64,000 nt of DNA from Vescimonas fastidiosa (GCF_018326305.1 NZ_AP023415.1:62001-126000), one strand, 5' to 3'; shown: positions 15,646-24,992, counted from the stretch's first letter. The notes: generated by a model not told the origin, from the letters alone. Numbers and translations are program-made.

Positions 15646-17241
15646 ATGAAACTAAACTACAAGCGGACGATTCTGGTGGGCTTTGCCTTTTTCCTGATCT
15701 GTGCCTTTTGGCAGGCCTACGACAATACCATCCCCCTGATTCTCACCAATAAATTCGGTATGTCCCAGACCTGGTCTGGCGTCATCATGGCTCTGGATAA
15801 TGTCTTGGCCCTGTTCCTGCTGCCTCTGTTCGGCGCCATCTCCGACCGCAGCCACAGTAAAAAGGGCCGCCGCACTCCCTTCATCGTGGTGGGCACCCTC
15901 ATTGCCGCCGTGGCTCTGGTGGGCCTGAGCTTTGTGGACCTGGCCCAGCTCAATAATATTAAGGAGGTCTCCGCCATCGACGACCCCGCCGCCCTGGTGA
16001 CCATCTATGAAAAGGAGAAGGACGAGACCCTCCTGACCCCCGATGGCGCGCGTTTCACCCTTTCGGAGCGGTTTACCCAGGAGGAGTTCTCCGCCATCCG
16101 CAGCCAGATCCAGGAGGGGGAAAAGACCCACACCAATCCCGACTATACCAATTATGTGGTCCCCGCCCGGCAGGCCTACGCCTGGCAGGTAACGGCGGAG
16201 AGCCCCGCCACCCTGGTGTTTTTCATTGTTTTGCTGCTGGTGGTGCTGGTGAGCATGGCCACCTTCCGCTCCCCGGCGGTTGCCCTGATGCCGGATGTCA
16301 CCGTGAAGCCCCTGCGCAGTAAGGCCAACGCCATCATAAATCTCATGGGCTCTGCCGGCGGCATATTGGTTCTGGCCCTGGGCATGGTCTTTGCCACCGC
16401 CTCCGTGCGCAACTCCCTCATGAGCTACACCGCCTATTTTGCCGTTATCGCCGCCATTATGCTCACGGCCCTGGTGATCTTCCTGCTCACCGTCCGGGAG
16501 CCGGAGTGGGCCGCGCAGATGGTCCAGGACTCCGTGCGCTACGGCCTGGAGGACAAGCCTGAGACGGTGGAAGGCGACGACGGTACGGAGACCTACGAGG
16601 CCCAGGTGCAGCCCGCCGTCAAGGGCGGCCTGTCCCCGGAGGAGAAGAAGTCCATGATCTTCATTCTCCTGTCCATTGTCCTGTGGTTCTTCGGCTATAA
16701 CGCCGTCACCAGTAAATACTCGGTCTATGCCAGCAATATTCTCCATAAGGACTATAACCTCACCCTCATCATCGCCCAGGCGGCGGCCATCATTTCCTAC
16801 CTGCCCGTGGGCATGATCGCCTCCAAGGTGGGCCGGAAAAAGACCATCTGCGCCGGCGTTATCATGCTGGCCACGGCCTTCGGCGTGGCGGCCTTCCTGC
16901 GGGATAACAGCCCCGCTATGCTCATGAATGCCATGTTCGCCCTGGCGGGTATCGCCTGGGCCACCATCAATGTAAACTCCTTCCCCATGGTGGTGGAGAT
17001 GTGCTCGGAGCAGGATGTGGGCCGCTACACGGGCCTTTACTACACCGCCTCCATGGCCGCCCAGGTGGCCACGCCCATGTTCTCGGGCCTGCTGATGGAT
17101 AAGCTGGGCATGACGGTGCTGTTCCCCTACGCGGCGGTGTTCTCCGCCCTGGCCCTTGTGACCATGCGCTTCGTCCGCCACGGCGACAGCCGCCCCGAGG
17201 CCAAGAAGGGCCTGGATGCATTGGAGGATATGGATAACTGA
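15646..17241 (+). CDS. MFS transporter (SLC45/GPH-like sugar transporter type)
   Basis: 531 residues with about 12 membrane segments. It opens with MKLNYKRTILVGFAFFLIC and has the MFS loop LFGAISDRSHSKKGRRTPFI, typical of the GPH/SLC45 branch that moves disaccharides or glycosides with cations. A long extracytoplasmic insertion (about residues 106-180, rich in charged residues) separates helices 4 and 5, and a hydrophilic central loop (about 285-330) separates the halves. The substrate is unknown. The start follows GGAAAGGAATGG. The glycerophosphodiesterase starts 1 bp after its stop. Confidence 0.85.
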   Translation: MKLNYKRTILVGFAFFLICAFWQAYDNTIPLILTNKFGMSQTWSGVIMALDNVLALFLLPLFGAISDRSHSKKGRRTPFIVVGTLIAAVALVGLSFVDLAQLNNIKEVSAIDDPAALVTIYEKEKDETLLTPDGARFTLSERFTQEEFSAIRSQIQEGEKTHTNPDYTNYVVPARQAYAWQVTAESPATLVFFIVLLLVVLVSMATFRSPAVALMPDVTVKPLRSKANAIINLMGSAGGILVLALGMVFATASVRNSLMSYTAYFAVIAAIMLTALVIFLLTVREPEWAAQMVQDSVRYGLEDKPETVEGDDGTETYEAQVQPAVKGGLSPEEKKSMIFILLSIVLWFFGYNAVTSKYSVYASNILHKDYNLTLIIAQAAAIISYLPVGMIASKVGRKKTICAGVIMLATAFGVAAFLRDNSPAMLMNAMFALAGIAWATINVNSFPMVVEMCSEQDVGRYTGLYYTASMAAQVATPMFSGLLMDKLGMTVLFPYAAVFSALALVTMRFVRHGDSRPEAKKGLDALEDMDN

Positions 17242-17242
17242 T

Positions 17243-18076
17243 ATGTGGACCGTCATTTTAATTGTTATTATCCTGCTGCTCCTGGCAGAGATATTCGCCC
17301 TGCTGACCGTGTGCCGCCGGGGCCATTCCTACTGGACACTGCTGCGGAAATACCGCTATGCCCACCGGGGCTACCACGGCAAGGATTTAGCCCCGGAAAA
17401 CTCTCTCCTTGCCTATAAGGAGGCCATCCGCCGGGGCTTCGGCGTGGAGCTGGATGTCCATTTGATGAAGGACGGAAACCTGGCCGTTATCCACGATGCC
17501 AGCTTATTGCGCACCGCCGGGGCCGATGTTCTGGTGGAGGATCTGACGGCGGATGAGGTAAAGCAGTATCGGCTGGAGGGTACCGATGAGCAGATTCCCC
17601 TGCTGGAGGAGGTCTTGCCCCTGTTTGAGCAGAGCGGCCTTCCCCTGGTGGTGGAGCTGAAAGCGGAGCGGGGGAACCACGATGCTCTGGCCGACGCCAC
17701 CTGTGCGGTGCTGGATAAGTATAAGGTGCTGTACTGCATTGAGTCCTTCGACCCCCGGTGCATCCGGTGGCTGAAAAAGAATCGCCCGGAGATCGTCCGG
17801 GGCCAGCTCAGCGAAAACTTCCTCCGCCACGGCGACGGCGGCAATATGCCCAAACCCCTGCTCTGGGCCCTGGGCAATTTGCTGACCAACTGCCTGGCCA
17901 AGCCTGATTTTATCGCCTACCGGTTTTCCGACCGGGATAATCTCTGCCTGCGCTGGTGCCGGTGGTTCTATCATGTCCAGGAGATCAACTGGACCATCAT
18001 CACAAAAGAGGAGATGTGCGCGGCGGAGTCTGCCGGAAATCTTGTGATTTTCCAGGACTTCGATCCCCGCCTGTAA
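17243..18076 (+). CDS. Membrane-anchored glycerophosphodiester phosphodiesterase
   Basis: 277 residues. An N-terminal membrane anchor (about 3-24) precedes a GDPD TIM barrel with the catalytic HRG at about 43-45 (YAHRGYHGKDLAPENS), ELDVHLMKDG for metal binding, VIHDASLLRTAG, and VVELKAE. The family hydrolyses glycerophosphodiesters to glycerol-3-phosphate and an alcohol. Its start is close to the transporter stop, so it may be co-expressed with it. The ribosome-binding site is weak. Confidence 0.88.
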   Translation: MWTVILIVIILLLLAEIFALLTVCRRGHSYWTLLRKYRYAHRGYHGKDLAPENSLLAYKEAIRRGFGVELDVHLMKDGNLAVIHDASLLRTAGADVLVEDLTADEVKQYRLEGTDEQIPLLEEVLPLFEQSGLPLVVELKAERGNHDALADATCAVLDKYKVLYCIESFDPRCIRWLKKNRPEIVRGQLSENFLRHGDGGNMPKPLLWALGNLLTNCLAKPDFIAYRFSDRDNLCLRWCRWFYHVQEINWTIITKEEMCAAESAGNLVIFQDFDPRL

Positions 18077-18080
18077 AGCT

Positions 18081-18626
18081 ATGAGAGTTATCACAGGGTC
18101 TGCCCGCGGCAGACGGTTAAAGGAGCTGGAGGGCCTGGAGACCCGCCCCACCACGGGGAAGGTCAAGGAGGCTCTGTTCTCCGTCATCCAGTTCGATATT
18201 GAGGGGCGCCGGGTCCTGGACCTCTTCGCCGGCACCGGCCAGCTGGGCATTGAGGCCCTGAGCCGGGGGGCGGAGAGCGCCGTGTTCGTAGAGCGGCGCA
18301 AGGATGCCCTCCAGGCCATCCGGGAGAATCTGGAGGCCTGCGGCTTTTCGGATCGGGCCCGGGTGGTAAACGGCGATGCCATGAGCTACCTGAAGTCCGG
18401 CGAGAAGTTCGACCTGATTTTTTTGGACCCCCCCTACGCCTCCGGCCTCTTACAGCAGGCCCTGGAGGAAATCGCAAGGTTTGACATTTGCCGCAGACAT
18501 GGTATAATTGTGGCGGAAAGTGCGGCGGATCAGGCTCTGCCCCCGCTCAGCGGCCCCTATTCGATATACAGAGAGTATCGTTACGGCAAAATAAAACTCA
18601 CTGTATACCATAGAAACGAGGATTGA
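18081..18626 (+). CDS. rsmD: 16S rRNA (guanine(966)-N(2))-methyltransferase
   Basis: 181 residues, normal length. It opens MRVITGSARGRRLKELEG, has the SAM-binding motif VLDLFAGTGQLGIEALSRGA (about 48-67) and the catalytic motif LDPPYASGLL (about 115-124) for N2-guanine methylation. It is followed 4 bp later by coaD, the usual Firmicute order, and preceded by the glycerophosphodiesterase gene with 4 bp between them. Confidence 0.95.
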   Translation: MRVITGSARGRRLKELEGLETRPTTGKVKEALFSVIQFDIEGRRVLDLFAGTGQLGIEALSRGAESAVFVERRKDALQAIRENLEACGFSDRARVVNGDAMSYLKSGEKFDLIFLDPPYASGLLQQALEEIARFDICRRHGIIVAESAADQALPPLSGPYSIYREYRYGKIKLTVYHRNED

Positions 18627-18630
18627 CCCC

Positions 18631-19113
18631 ATGAAAATAGCCATCTATCCCGGCAGCTTCGACCCCATTACCCTGGGACACCTGGACATCATCCGCCGCG
18701 CCGCCCTGTGCTTTGACAAGGTTTATGTGTGCGTGATGGACAACTGCAATAAAAAAGCCCATATGTTCCCGGCGGAAAAGCGCCTGGAGATGCTGCGCCG
18801 GTCCGTGGCGGATCTGCCCAATGTAGAGGCGGAGCTGTTCCGGGGATTGCTGGCCGACTACGCCCGGGAAAAGGACGCCCGCATCATCGTCAAGGGCCTG
18901 CGCAATGCCACGGACTTTGACCAGGAGTACCAAATGGCCGCCATCAACCGGGGCATCTGGGCGGATCTGGAGACAGTGTTTCTGCCCGCCAGCATCGCCT
19001 ACCAGCACTTCAGCTCCACCATGGTCCGGGAGATGATCCGCTATGGCCAGCCGCTGGAAAAATATGTTCCCCTGCCTGTGGCGGAGGAACTGAAGCACCA
19101 CCTATCAAATTGA
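18631..19113 (+). CDS. coaD: Phosphopantetheine adenylyltransferase
   Basis: 160 residues, full length. The nucleotidyltransferase signature YPGSFDPITLGHLDIIRRA carries the T/HxGH-type ATP site; KGLRNATDFDQEYQMA and SSTMVREMIRYG complete the family pattern. It makes dephospho-CoA from 4'-phosphopantetheine and ATP, the fourth step of CoA synthesis. It lies between rsmD and a coiled-coil gene in one operon. Confidence 0.96.
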   Translation: MKIAIYPGSFDPITLGHLDIIRRAALCFDKVYVCVMDNCNKKAHMFPAEKRLEMLRRSVADLPNVEAELFRGLLADYAREKDARIIVKGLRNATDFDQEYQMAAINRGIWADLETVFLPASIAYQHFSSTMVREMIRYGQPLEKYVPLPVAEELKHHLSN

Positions 19114-19131
19114 AAACCGGGAGGATATAGT

Positions 19132-19665
19132 ATGGAAGAAAAAGATCTGCAGCGCCTGCTGGACATGCTCTACGGCATGATCGACGAAGCCAAAAGCGCC
19201 CCCTTCAGCGCCGAAAGATGCACCATCAACCGTGACGAGGCTTTGGACATCCTCACGGAGATCCGCAGCCGTATGCCCCTGGAGATCAAGAAGGCCCAGG
19301 AGCTGATCCGCGCCCGGGAGGAGTATATCGCCTCGGCAAAAAAAGAGGTGGAGAAGATGCTCCGCCAGGCCGATCTGGACGCGAAAACCATCGTCTCCGA
19401 GAGCGAGACCCTTCAGCGCGCCCGCATGAAGTCCGCGGAGATCATCCATCGGGCCGAGGAGCGCACGAGCGAGCTCTATCGGGTGGCCAACGCCTACACC
19501 GAGGATGCCCTGCGCCGCACCGAGGAGGCCATTCAGATGGCTCTGGACGAGGTGCGCCAGTCCCGGGTCCGCTTCCGGGCCGCCTCCAACGAGCAAATGC
19601 AGCAAATCCGCAGCGGCTCCGCTCCTGAGCCGGAGGAAAAGCCGGAGGAGAATGGAGAAAACTGA
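19132..19665 (+). CDS. Coiled-coil protein (ATP synthase B-like/DivIVA-like), function unknown
   Basis: 177 residues, almost wholly helical and highly charged, with long heptad stretches (AQELIRAREEYIASAKKEV; MKSAEIIHRAEERTSELYRV) and a disordered acidic tail (PEPEEKPEENGEN). No membrane segment. Proteins like this commonly follow coaD in Clostridia and are annotated as ATPase or ATP synthase subunit B-like because of the coiled coil only. No enzymatic motif is visible. It ends the operon; a terminator follows at 19760. Confidence 0.75.
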   Translation: MEEKDLQRLLDMLYGMIDEAKSAPFSAERCTINRDEALDILTEIRSRMPLEIKKAQELIRAREEYIASAKKEVEKMLRQADLDAKTIVSESETLQRARMKSAEIIHRAEERTSELYRVANAYTEDALRRTEEAIQMALDEVRQSRVRFRAASNEQMQQIRSGSAPEPEEKPEENGEN

Positions 19666-19759
19666 CAAAATATGCGGTAAAATTTCGTAGAAACGCACAA
19701 ATTGTCGAAGGACTCTCCGGGACTCTCTTGGTATAAAACTATATATCGTGTCTCACCCG

Positions 19760-19796
19760 AACACCGTCCACTATATGTAGTGGGCGGTGTTTTTTC
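19760..19796 (+). terminator. Terminator of rsmD-coaD operon
   Basis: Stem ACACCG-t-CCACTA with TAGTGG-g-CGGTGT around TATG, followed by six T. Confidence 0.88.
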
Positions 19797-19897
19797 GTTC
19801 CGGGAAATAGGCAAACAACTGTTCTAATTTATGCAAAAACAGTACAAAATACCCGATTTCCTTAGGAAATATGTTCCATTTTAGGAAAAAAATATTC

Positions 19898-19926
19898 TTG
19901 CAATTAGCCGCCCGATTTACTATACT
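19898..19926 (+). promoter_or_regulatory. dcw cluster promoter (Pmra)
   Basis: TTGCAA (19898-19903), a 17-bp spacer and TATACT (19921-19926) give a strong sigma-A promoter. The leader to the mraZ GTG is about 90 nt. Confidence 0.8.
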
Positions 19927-19938
19927 GTAACCATAGAA

Positions 19939-19998
19939 GTGGGGCGTTGTGGGGGTAATGCCCATATTTGTGGGGGATAATCCCACACGATCCCACAA
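19939..19998 (+). promoter_or_regulatory. MraZ box array
   Basis: GTGGGG occurs at 19939, 19949 and 19970, that is one and about three helical turns from the first. On the opposite strand GTGGGA occurs at 19981-19986 and 19991-19996, again 10 bp apart. MraZ is known to bind TGGGN direct repeats with this spacing upstream of its own gene. Here the boxes lie downstream of the promoter, in the transcribed leader. Confidence 0.8.
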
Positions 19999-20022
19999 AA
20001 ACCCATGGAAGGAGGGACAGCC

Positions 20023-20439
20023 GTGACCGGCCAATACGCACACAATATCGATGCCAAGGGGCGGCTGTTCATCCCCGCCAAGCTCCGGGAAGAGCTGGGC
20101 CAGACCTTCCATGTCACCATCGGCCTGGATCACTGCCTCTCCATCTATTCCAACGAGAGCTGGGACGCCTTCATGGCCAAGCTTCGTGACCTGCCGTACA
20201 GCAAGGCCAAGGCCCTGCGTGTTCTGTCGGCCAACGCCGTGGACTGCGAGCCCGATGCCCAGGGCCGCATCCTCATCCCCGCCAAGCTCCGTCAGTATGC
20301 GGACCTGCAAAAGGAAGTGGTGGTCATCGGCAGCTTCGACCGGGCTGAGATCTGGAGTGCCGACCGCTGGGCCCGTGAGGAGACCCTGGCCTTCGAGAGT
20401 GGCGCCCTGGAGCGGGCTATGGAAGAGATGGGACTGTAA
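20023..20439 (+). CDS. mraZ: Transcriptional regulator MraZ
   Basis: 138 residues from a GTG that follows AAGGAGGG; an upstream in-frame ATG at 20005 lies before the ribosome-binding site and is rejected. Two AbrB-like swapped-hairpin repeats are visible: AHNIDAKGRLFIPAKLREEL (about 5-24) and DCEPDAQGRILIPAKLRQYA (about 76-95). MraZ rings bind TGGGN repeats and control the dcw cluster; such boxes are in the leader. It is followed 3 bp later by rsmH. Confidence 0.95.
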   Translation: MTGQYAHNIDAKGRLFIPAKLREELGQTFHVTIGLDHCLSIYSNESWDAFMAKLRDLPYSKAKALRVLSANAVDCEPDAQGRILIPAKLRQYADLQKEVVVIGSFDRAEIWSADRWAREETLAFESGALERAMEEMGL

Positions 20440-20442
20440 GCT

Positions 20443-21408
20443 ATGGGATTTGACCGCAATGCCGCATCCGATCAGGCCTTCGGCCATAAGCCGGTGCTGC
20501 TGGAGGAGTGCCTGACCGCTCTGAATATAAAGCCCGACGGCATTTATGTAGACGGCACCCTGGGCCGGGCCGGACACTCCCTGGAGATCGTAAAAAAACT
20601 CACCGGAAATGGCCGCCTTATCTGCCTGGATCGGGACGAAACGGCCATTGAGGCCGCCAAAATTCGCCTGGCCGACTATCTGGACCGGGTGACCCTGGTA
20701 CACAGCAATTTCAGCCGCATCGCCGAAGTCCTGCACGAGCTGGACATTCCCGGCGTAGACGGGATGCTCTTTGACCTGGGCGTCTCCTCACCGCAGCTGG
20801 ACGAAGCCCGGCGCGGCTTCTCCTATATGCACGACGCCCCCCTGGATATGCGCATGGACCGCACGGCGGCCCTTACCGCCCGGGATGTGGTCAATGACTG
20901 GAGCTACGAGGACCTGCGCCGCATCCTCTTTGAATACGGCGAGGAGCGCTATGCCCCGGCCATCGCCAAGGCCATCGTCCGCCGCCGCCAGGAAGCGGCC
21001 ATCGAGACCACCGGCCAGCTGGTGGGCATCATCCGCGCTGCCATGCCTCCTGCCGCGCTGCGGGAAAAGCAGCACCCGGCTAAGCGCAGCTTTCAGGCCA
21101 TCCGCATCGCCGTCAACGATGAACTGGGCGAGCTGCCCCCCATGCTCCAAGCCGCCTCCGACGCCCTCCGCCCCGGCGGACGCCTGGCCGTCATCAGCTT
21201 CCATTCCCTGGAAGACCGTATTATTAAGAAAACCTTGCAGGAGCTCTCCACCGGCTGCACCTGCCCGCCGAATTTCCCTGTGTGCGTTTGCGGCAAAAAG
21301 CCCAAGATGAAGCTGGTAGGCCGCAAACCCATCGTGGCAGGCGAGGCGGAGCTGGTCTATAACCCCCGGGCCCGCAGCGCCAAGCTCCGGGTGGCAGAAA
21401 AGATATAA
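20443..21408 (+). CDS. rsmH: 16S rRNA (cytosine(1402)-N(4))-methyltransferase
   Basis: 321 residues. It has HKPVLLEECLTAL, the SAM motif YVDGTLGRAGHS (about 35-46), LFDLGVSSPQLDEARRGFSY, MRMDRTAALTA and the C-terminal ISFHSLEDRIIKK. It methylates N4 of C1402 in the decoding centre. A Cys-rich segment (CTCPPNFPVCVCGKKP) near residue 275 is usual in Firmicute members. It follows mraZ as in nearly all dcw clusters. Confidence 0.96.
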   Translation: MGFDRNAASDQAFGHKPVLLEECLTALNIKPDGIYVDGTLGRAGHSLEIVKKLTGNGRLICLDRDETAIEAAKIRLADYLDRVTLVHSNFSRIAEVLHELDIPGVDGMLFDLGVSSPQLDEARRGFSYMHDAPLDMRMDRTAALTARDVVNDWSYEDLRRILFEYGEERYAPAIAKAIVRRRQEAAIETTGQLVGIIRAAMPPAALREKQHPAKRSFQAIRIAVNDELGELPPMLQAASDALRPGGRLAVISFHSLEDRIIKKTLQELSTGCTCPPNFPVCVCGKKPKMKLVGRKPIVAGEAELVYNPRARSAKLRVAEKI

Positions 21409-21410
21409 GA

Positions 21411-21605
21411 CCTGGCGAAAAAACTCCGTTTTTTCTGCCAAAAGGCTTACAGCCTGCTGCGCGCATAATTTTTGCGCTGGGCGCAAAAATTCCACACTGG
21501 CAGCCTGAGAGGTATTTTTCCTCACGCGCATGTCGCGGTGAAAAATGATTGGAGTTTTCGCGTCTGCGGACGCGAACTCTGCGAGGCTTTTTAGAAGAAG
21601 ATAAA
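21411..21605. repeat. Dispersed palindromic element, copy 2, in the rsmH-ftsL gap
   Basis: Positions 21412-21447 match the reverse complement of 4104-4136. Further on, AATTTTTGCGC-tgg-GCGCAAAAATT (about 21467-21491) forms a perfect 11-bp hairpin and TTTTCGCGTC/GACGCG is a third. The 223-nt gap holds no gene. Confidence 0.6.
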
Positions 21606-21631
21606 TCCAAGAAAGAAAGGAAGAGGAAATC

Positions 21632-22171
21632 ATGGCACAGAAATATGATCGCCGCAGATACGGATATACAGACGGCTCCCTGGCCTATGATCTGGACGCC
21701 CTGGCCCGGGAACGCGCATTAGACGATGCCGGCCGCATGGAGCAGCCGCACCGGGAGCCGACCCCCCAGCCCAAGCGCCAGCCTGTGGCCCGGCCCGTGG
21801 CCAAGCCCTCTCCCTTGGTTTTGGCCTGCGCGGTGCTGCTGACGGGCCTGGTGGTGCTGCTGCTCATGGGCTACGTGCGTCTGACCCAGGTAAACACGGA
21901 TATTTCCGAGATGAAGTCGGAGATCAGCCAGCTGGAGGAGCGTCAGGTAGCCCTGCTGACCCAGTATGAAAAGACCTTTGACCTGGCCACTGTCAAGCGG
22001 GTGGCCGAGGAGGCGGGCATGAAGAAGCCCACCAGCGGCCAGGTGGAGTACCTGGAGCTGCCCTCCAGCGACAGCGCCGTGGTGTATCGCGGCGATGCGG
22101 GCACAGCCCTTGAAAACATCGTGGACTCCATAGCCGCCGCAGTCTCTTCTGTGGTGGAATATTTCCGCTGA
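21632..22171 (+). CDS. ftsL: FtsL-like cell division protein
   Basis: 179 residues, bitopic: a basic, proline-rich cytoplasmic part (1-65), one membrane helix (about 67-89, LVLACAVLLTGLVVLLLMGY) and an extracytoplasmic leucine-zipper coiled coil (about 90-118, TDISEMKSEISQLEERQVAL). FtsL recruits and activates the FtsW/PBP pair at the septum. The assignment relies on topology and position between rsmH and the PBP gene, since FtsL sequences are poorly conserved. The start follows AAGGAAGAGG. Confidence 0.85.
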   Translation: MAQKYDRRRYGYTDGSLAYDLDALARERALDDAGRMEQPHREPTPQPKRQPVARPVAKPSPLVLACAVLLTGLVVLLLMGYVRLTQVNTDISEMKSEISQLEERQVALLTQYEKTFDLATVKRVAEEAGMKKPTSGQVEYLELPSSDSAVVYRGDAGTALENIVDSIAAAVSSVVEYFR

Positions 22172-22261
22172 GTCCTCCCATATAGTGAAGCGAGGAGTAA
22201 GGGAGTAAGAAGGAGACTTCTTGCTCCTTGCTTTGGTCTCATAGCCACAACGCTAAACCCG

Positions 22262-22700
22262 CCCCAAACGCACTTCTTGCACCCCTCCGTAGGGGCGGGG
22301 TTCTACCCTGCCCGCCCGTAAGCACACCTTGCAAATTCCGTAGGGGCCGATGCCTACATCGGCCCGCTCTACCGCACCCCTTGTAACCCCCCTGTCATTG
22401 CGAACCAGTGACCGATGTCACTGGTGTGGCAATCCGCAACCCCCGTCCCCTTGGCCCCCTTGCCTAAAGGGGGCTGGCACGGCAAAGCCGTGACTGGGGG
22501 ATTCTTTCCCCGCACCCCCGGTAGGGCACACGGGCCCTGCCCTACATGGTGTTGCGTTATCGGGGCCGGGCGGACAGGGGCGTCCGCCCCTACAAGGAAT
22601 TCCGTAGGGGCCGATGCCTACATCGGCCCGCCCTACCGCACCCCTGCAAAACTCCCTGTCATTGCCGGGGCGTACACCGCCCACAGCAATCCGTAATACC
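22262..22700. repeat. Intergenic repeat block D, inside the dcw cluster
   Basis: The 568-nt ftsL-PBP gap has no gene. It holds CCGTAGGGGC units at about 22287, 22340 and 22603, nested palindromes at 22392-22437 (inner stem ACCAGTGAC/GTCACTGGT, identical to block C) and 22657-22694 (degenerate), a GGCTGGCACGGCAAAGCCGTG unit (22455-22505) and a GGGCACACGGGCCCTGCCC unit (22535). Confidence 0.82.
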
Positions 22701-22739
22701 CCTGCCAACTCAGCCAAAATGCGAGAAAAGGAGCAAAAA

Positions 22740-24992
22740 ATGACCCCCACCAACGGCGAAATGAACCGCAAAAGTGAAAAGGTCCGTCGGGCCAACCGCA
22801 CCATCCAAAACCGCACCCTGATCCTCATGGCCTTTTTGGGTGTAGGTGTGTTCATTGCGCTCTTTTTCAAGCTCTTCTCCCTGCAAATTCTGCGCCACGA
22901 CGAGCTGGAGGCCAAGGCCCTGGACCAGCAGACCCGCAGCACCGTGGTCACCGCCACCCGGGGCACCATTTACGACCGCAACGGCAATATTATGGCCATC
23001 TCCGCCACAGCGGAAACGGTTTTTCTCTCCCCTCTGGAAATGAATCGCGCCCTGAACGACAAGGATGCCCCCGTCACCTGGACCAAGGACAGCGTGGCCC
23101 AAAGGCTCTCGGAGATCCTGCAGATCAACAAGGAGGGCATCCTCAAGAAAATGGAGCGCACCGACTCCCAGTACGAGGTGCTGAAAATGCGCATAGAGGA
23201 GGAGGTAGCCGACCAAATTCGCAGCTACATCAATGATGAGGGCGTGGTGGGAGTCTACATGGCCACCGATGCCAAGCGCTACTATCCCTATTCCACCCTG
23301 GCCTCTCAGGTCATTGGCTTCGTAGGCACAGACAACACCGGCCTCTACGGCCTGGAGGCCCGGTATAACAGCACCCTGGAGGGGCAAACGGGCCTGGTGG
23401 TGTCTACCAAGGACCCGGCGGGCAACGATATGCTCTATGGCTATGAGCAGTATTATAAGGCGAAAAACGGCAGCGACATCGTCCTGACCCTGGACGCCAC
23501 CGTTCAGTATTATGTGGAAAAGGCCATTAATGAGATGGTCACCGCCACCGAGGCCGCCAACGGCGCCACGGGCATTGTCATGGATGTGGAGACCGGCGCG
23601 GTTTTGGCCATGGCCTCCAGCCCCGGCTACGACCTGAATGACCCTTCCTCCATTTATGATGCCGCCGTCGCCAAGCTGGTGACGGAGAAGAAGCTGGACC
23701 TGGCGGACGCCCAGCTGCGCCAGTGGCGCAACAAGGCCATCAACGATACCTATGAGCCCGGCTCCACCTTCAAGGTCTTGACCCTGGCGGCGGCTCTGGA
23801 GGAGGGGGTTATCGACAAGGATACCACCTTCGACTGCTCCGGCTCCATCCATGTGCTGGACGCCACCATCCACTGCAGCAACCGGGGCGGCCACGGCCAC
23901 CAGACCCTGGAGCAAACGGCGGGTAACTCCTGCAACCCCGCCTTCATCACCTACGGCCTGCGCCTGGGCACGGAGAAGTTCTATGATTATATGAAGAACT
24001 TCGGCATCATAAACGGCAGCGGCATCGACTTAGACGGCGAGGCCCTGGGCATCTTCGCCCCCCAGGAGACCTCCTCGGAGCTGGACCTGGCCTGCTACGC
24101 CTTCGGGCAGAACTTCAATACCACCCCCATTGCCCTTATTTCCGCCCAGGCCGCCTGCATCAACGGCGGCTACCTCCACACTCCCTATGTGGTGGAGCGG
24201 GTGGTGGACAGCGACGGCAATGTTCTCTCCAGCCATGATACCACCCCGGTGCGCCAGGTGGTCAGCGAGGAGACCTCCGCCCTGGTGCGTCAGTGCCTGG
24301 AGTATGTGGTTTCCTCCGGCACGGGCCGCAACGGTCAGGTGAAGGGCTACCGCATCGGCGGCAAAACCGGCACGGCGGATAAGGGGAAAACAGGCGACAC
24401 CATTTTGTCCTTCATGTGCTTTGCCCCGGCGGATAAACCCAAGTATATCATGCTCCTGACCCTGGATACCCCTGCCGGGGAGGGCCGTGGCGGCGGCGGC
24501 ACCGTAGCCCCCTATGCCAGCCAGATCATGTCGGAGATTCTTCCTTATTTGGGCGTGGAGCCCTCCTATTCCGCGGAGGAGCTGCTGGGCTCCGACACCA
24601 CGGTGAACTATGTGATCGGTATGTCCGTTTCGGACGCCGAGGCCAAGCTGAAGGCCCGGGGCTTCTCTGTGAAGGTGGTGGGCGACGGCGATACCGTCAC
24701 CGACCAGACCCCCGAGGGCGGCACGGTGATCCCCGGCAAGTCCCGGGTGATCCTCTATGCCGGGTCGGAAAAGCCCAGTACCCTTTGCACCGTGCCGAAC
24801 CTGGTGGGCATGTCCCCCAGTGAGGCCAATGTTGCGGTGAGCAGCGCGGGACTGATCCTGCGCTTCACCGGTACCACAGACAGCGGCTCGGACAGCATCC
24901 GGGTCATCAATCAGTCGGAGGCCGCAGGCTCCCAGGTGGAGGCGGGGACAGTGATTTCCGCCCAGCTCCGGGACGGCGGCGTGACGGACTGA
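22740..24992 (+). CDS. Class B penicillin-binding protein with two PASTA domains (FtsI/SpoVD type)
   Basis: 750 residues; the start follows AAAAGGAG. One N-terminal membrane helix (about 28-48), the dimerisation domain (TRGTIYDRNGNIMA at about 80), and a transpeptidase domain with catalytic SxxK in EPGSTFKVL (about 337-345), SxN in GNSCNP (about 394) and KTG in GGKTGTAD (about 540). Two PASTA repeats close the protein (about 615-680, 685-750; VPNLVGMSPSEANVAVSSAG). It cross-links septal or spore-cortex peptidoglycan; vegetative FtsI and sporulation SpoVD cannot be separated by sequence alone, though only one such gene is in the cluster. Confidence 0.9.
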   Translation: MTPTNGEMNRKSEKVRRANRTIQNRTLILMAFLGVGVFIALFFKLFSLQILRHDELEAKALDQQTRSTVVTATRGTIYDRNGNIMAISATAETVFLSPLEMNRALNDKDAPVTWTKDSVAQRLSEILQINKEGILKKMERTDSQYEVLKMRIEEEVADQIRSYINDEGVVGVYMATDAKRYYPYSTLASQVIGFVGTDNTGLYGLEARYNSTLEGQTGLVVSTKDPAGNDMLYGYEQYYKAKNGSDIVLTLDATVQYYVEKAINEMVTATEAANGATGIVMDVETGAVLAMASSPGYDLNDPSSIYDAAVAKLVTEKKLDLADAQLRQWRNKAINDTYEPGSTFKVLTLAAALEEGVIDKDTTFDCSGSIHVLDATIHCSNRGGHGHQTLEQTAGNSCNPAFITYGLRLGTEKFYDYMKNFGIINGSGIDLDGEALGIFAPQETSSELDLACYAFGQNFNTTPIALISAQAACINGGYLHTPYVVERVVDSDGNVLSSHDTTPVRQVVSEETSALVRQCLEYVVSSGTGRNGQVKGYRIGGKTGTADKGKTGDTILSFMCFAPADKPKYIMLLTLDTPAGEGRGGGGTVAPYASQIMSEILPYLGVEPSYSAEELLGSDTTVNYVIGMSVSDAEAKLKARGFSVKVVGDGDTVTDQTPEGGTVIPGKSRVILYAGSEKPSTLCTVPNLVGMSPSEANVAVSSAGLILRFTGTTDSGSDSIRVINQSEAAGSQVEAGTVISAQLRDGGVTD

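Noticed and set aside
15652..17256. A 534-codon minus-strand frame opposite the MFS gene
   Set aside because: His/Gly-rich shadow frame; the sense frame shows 12 membrane segments and the MFS loop.
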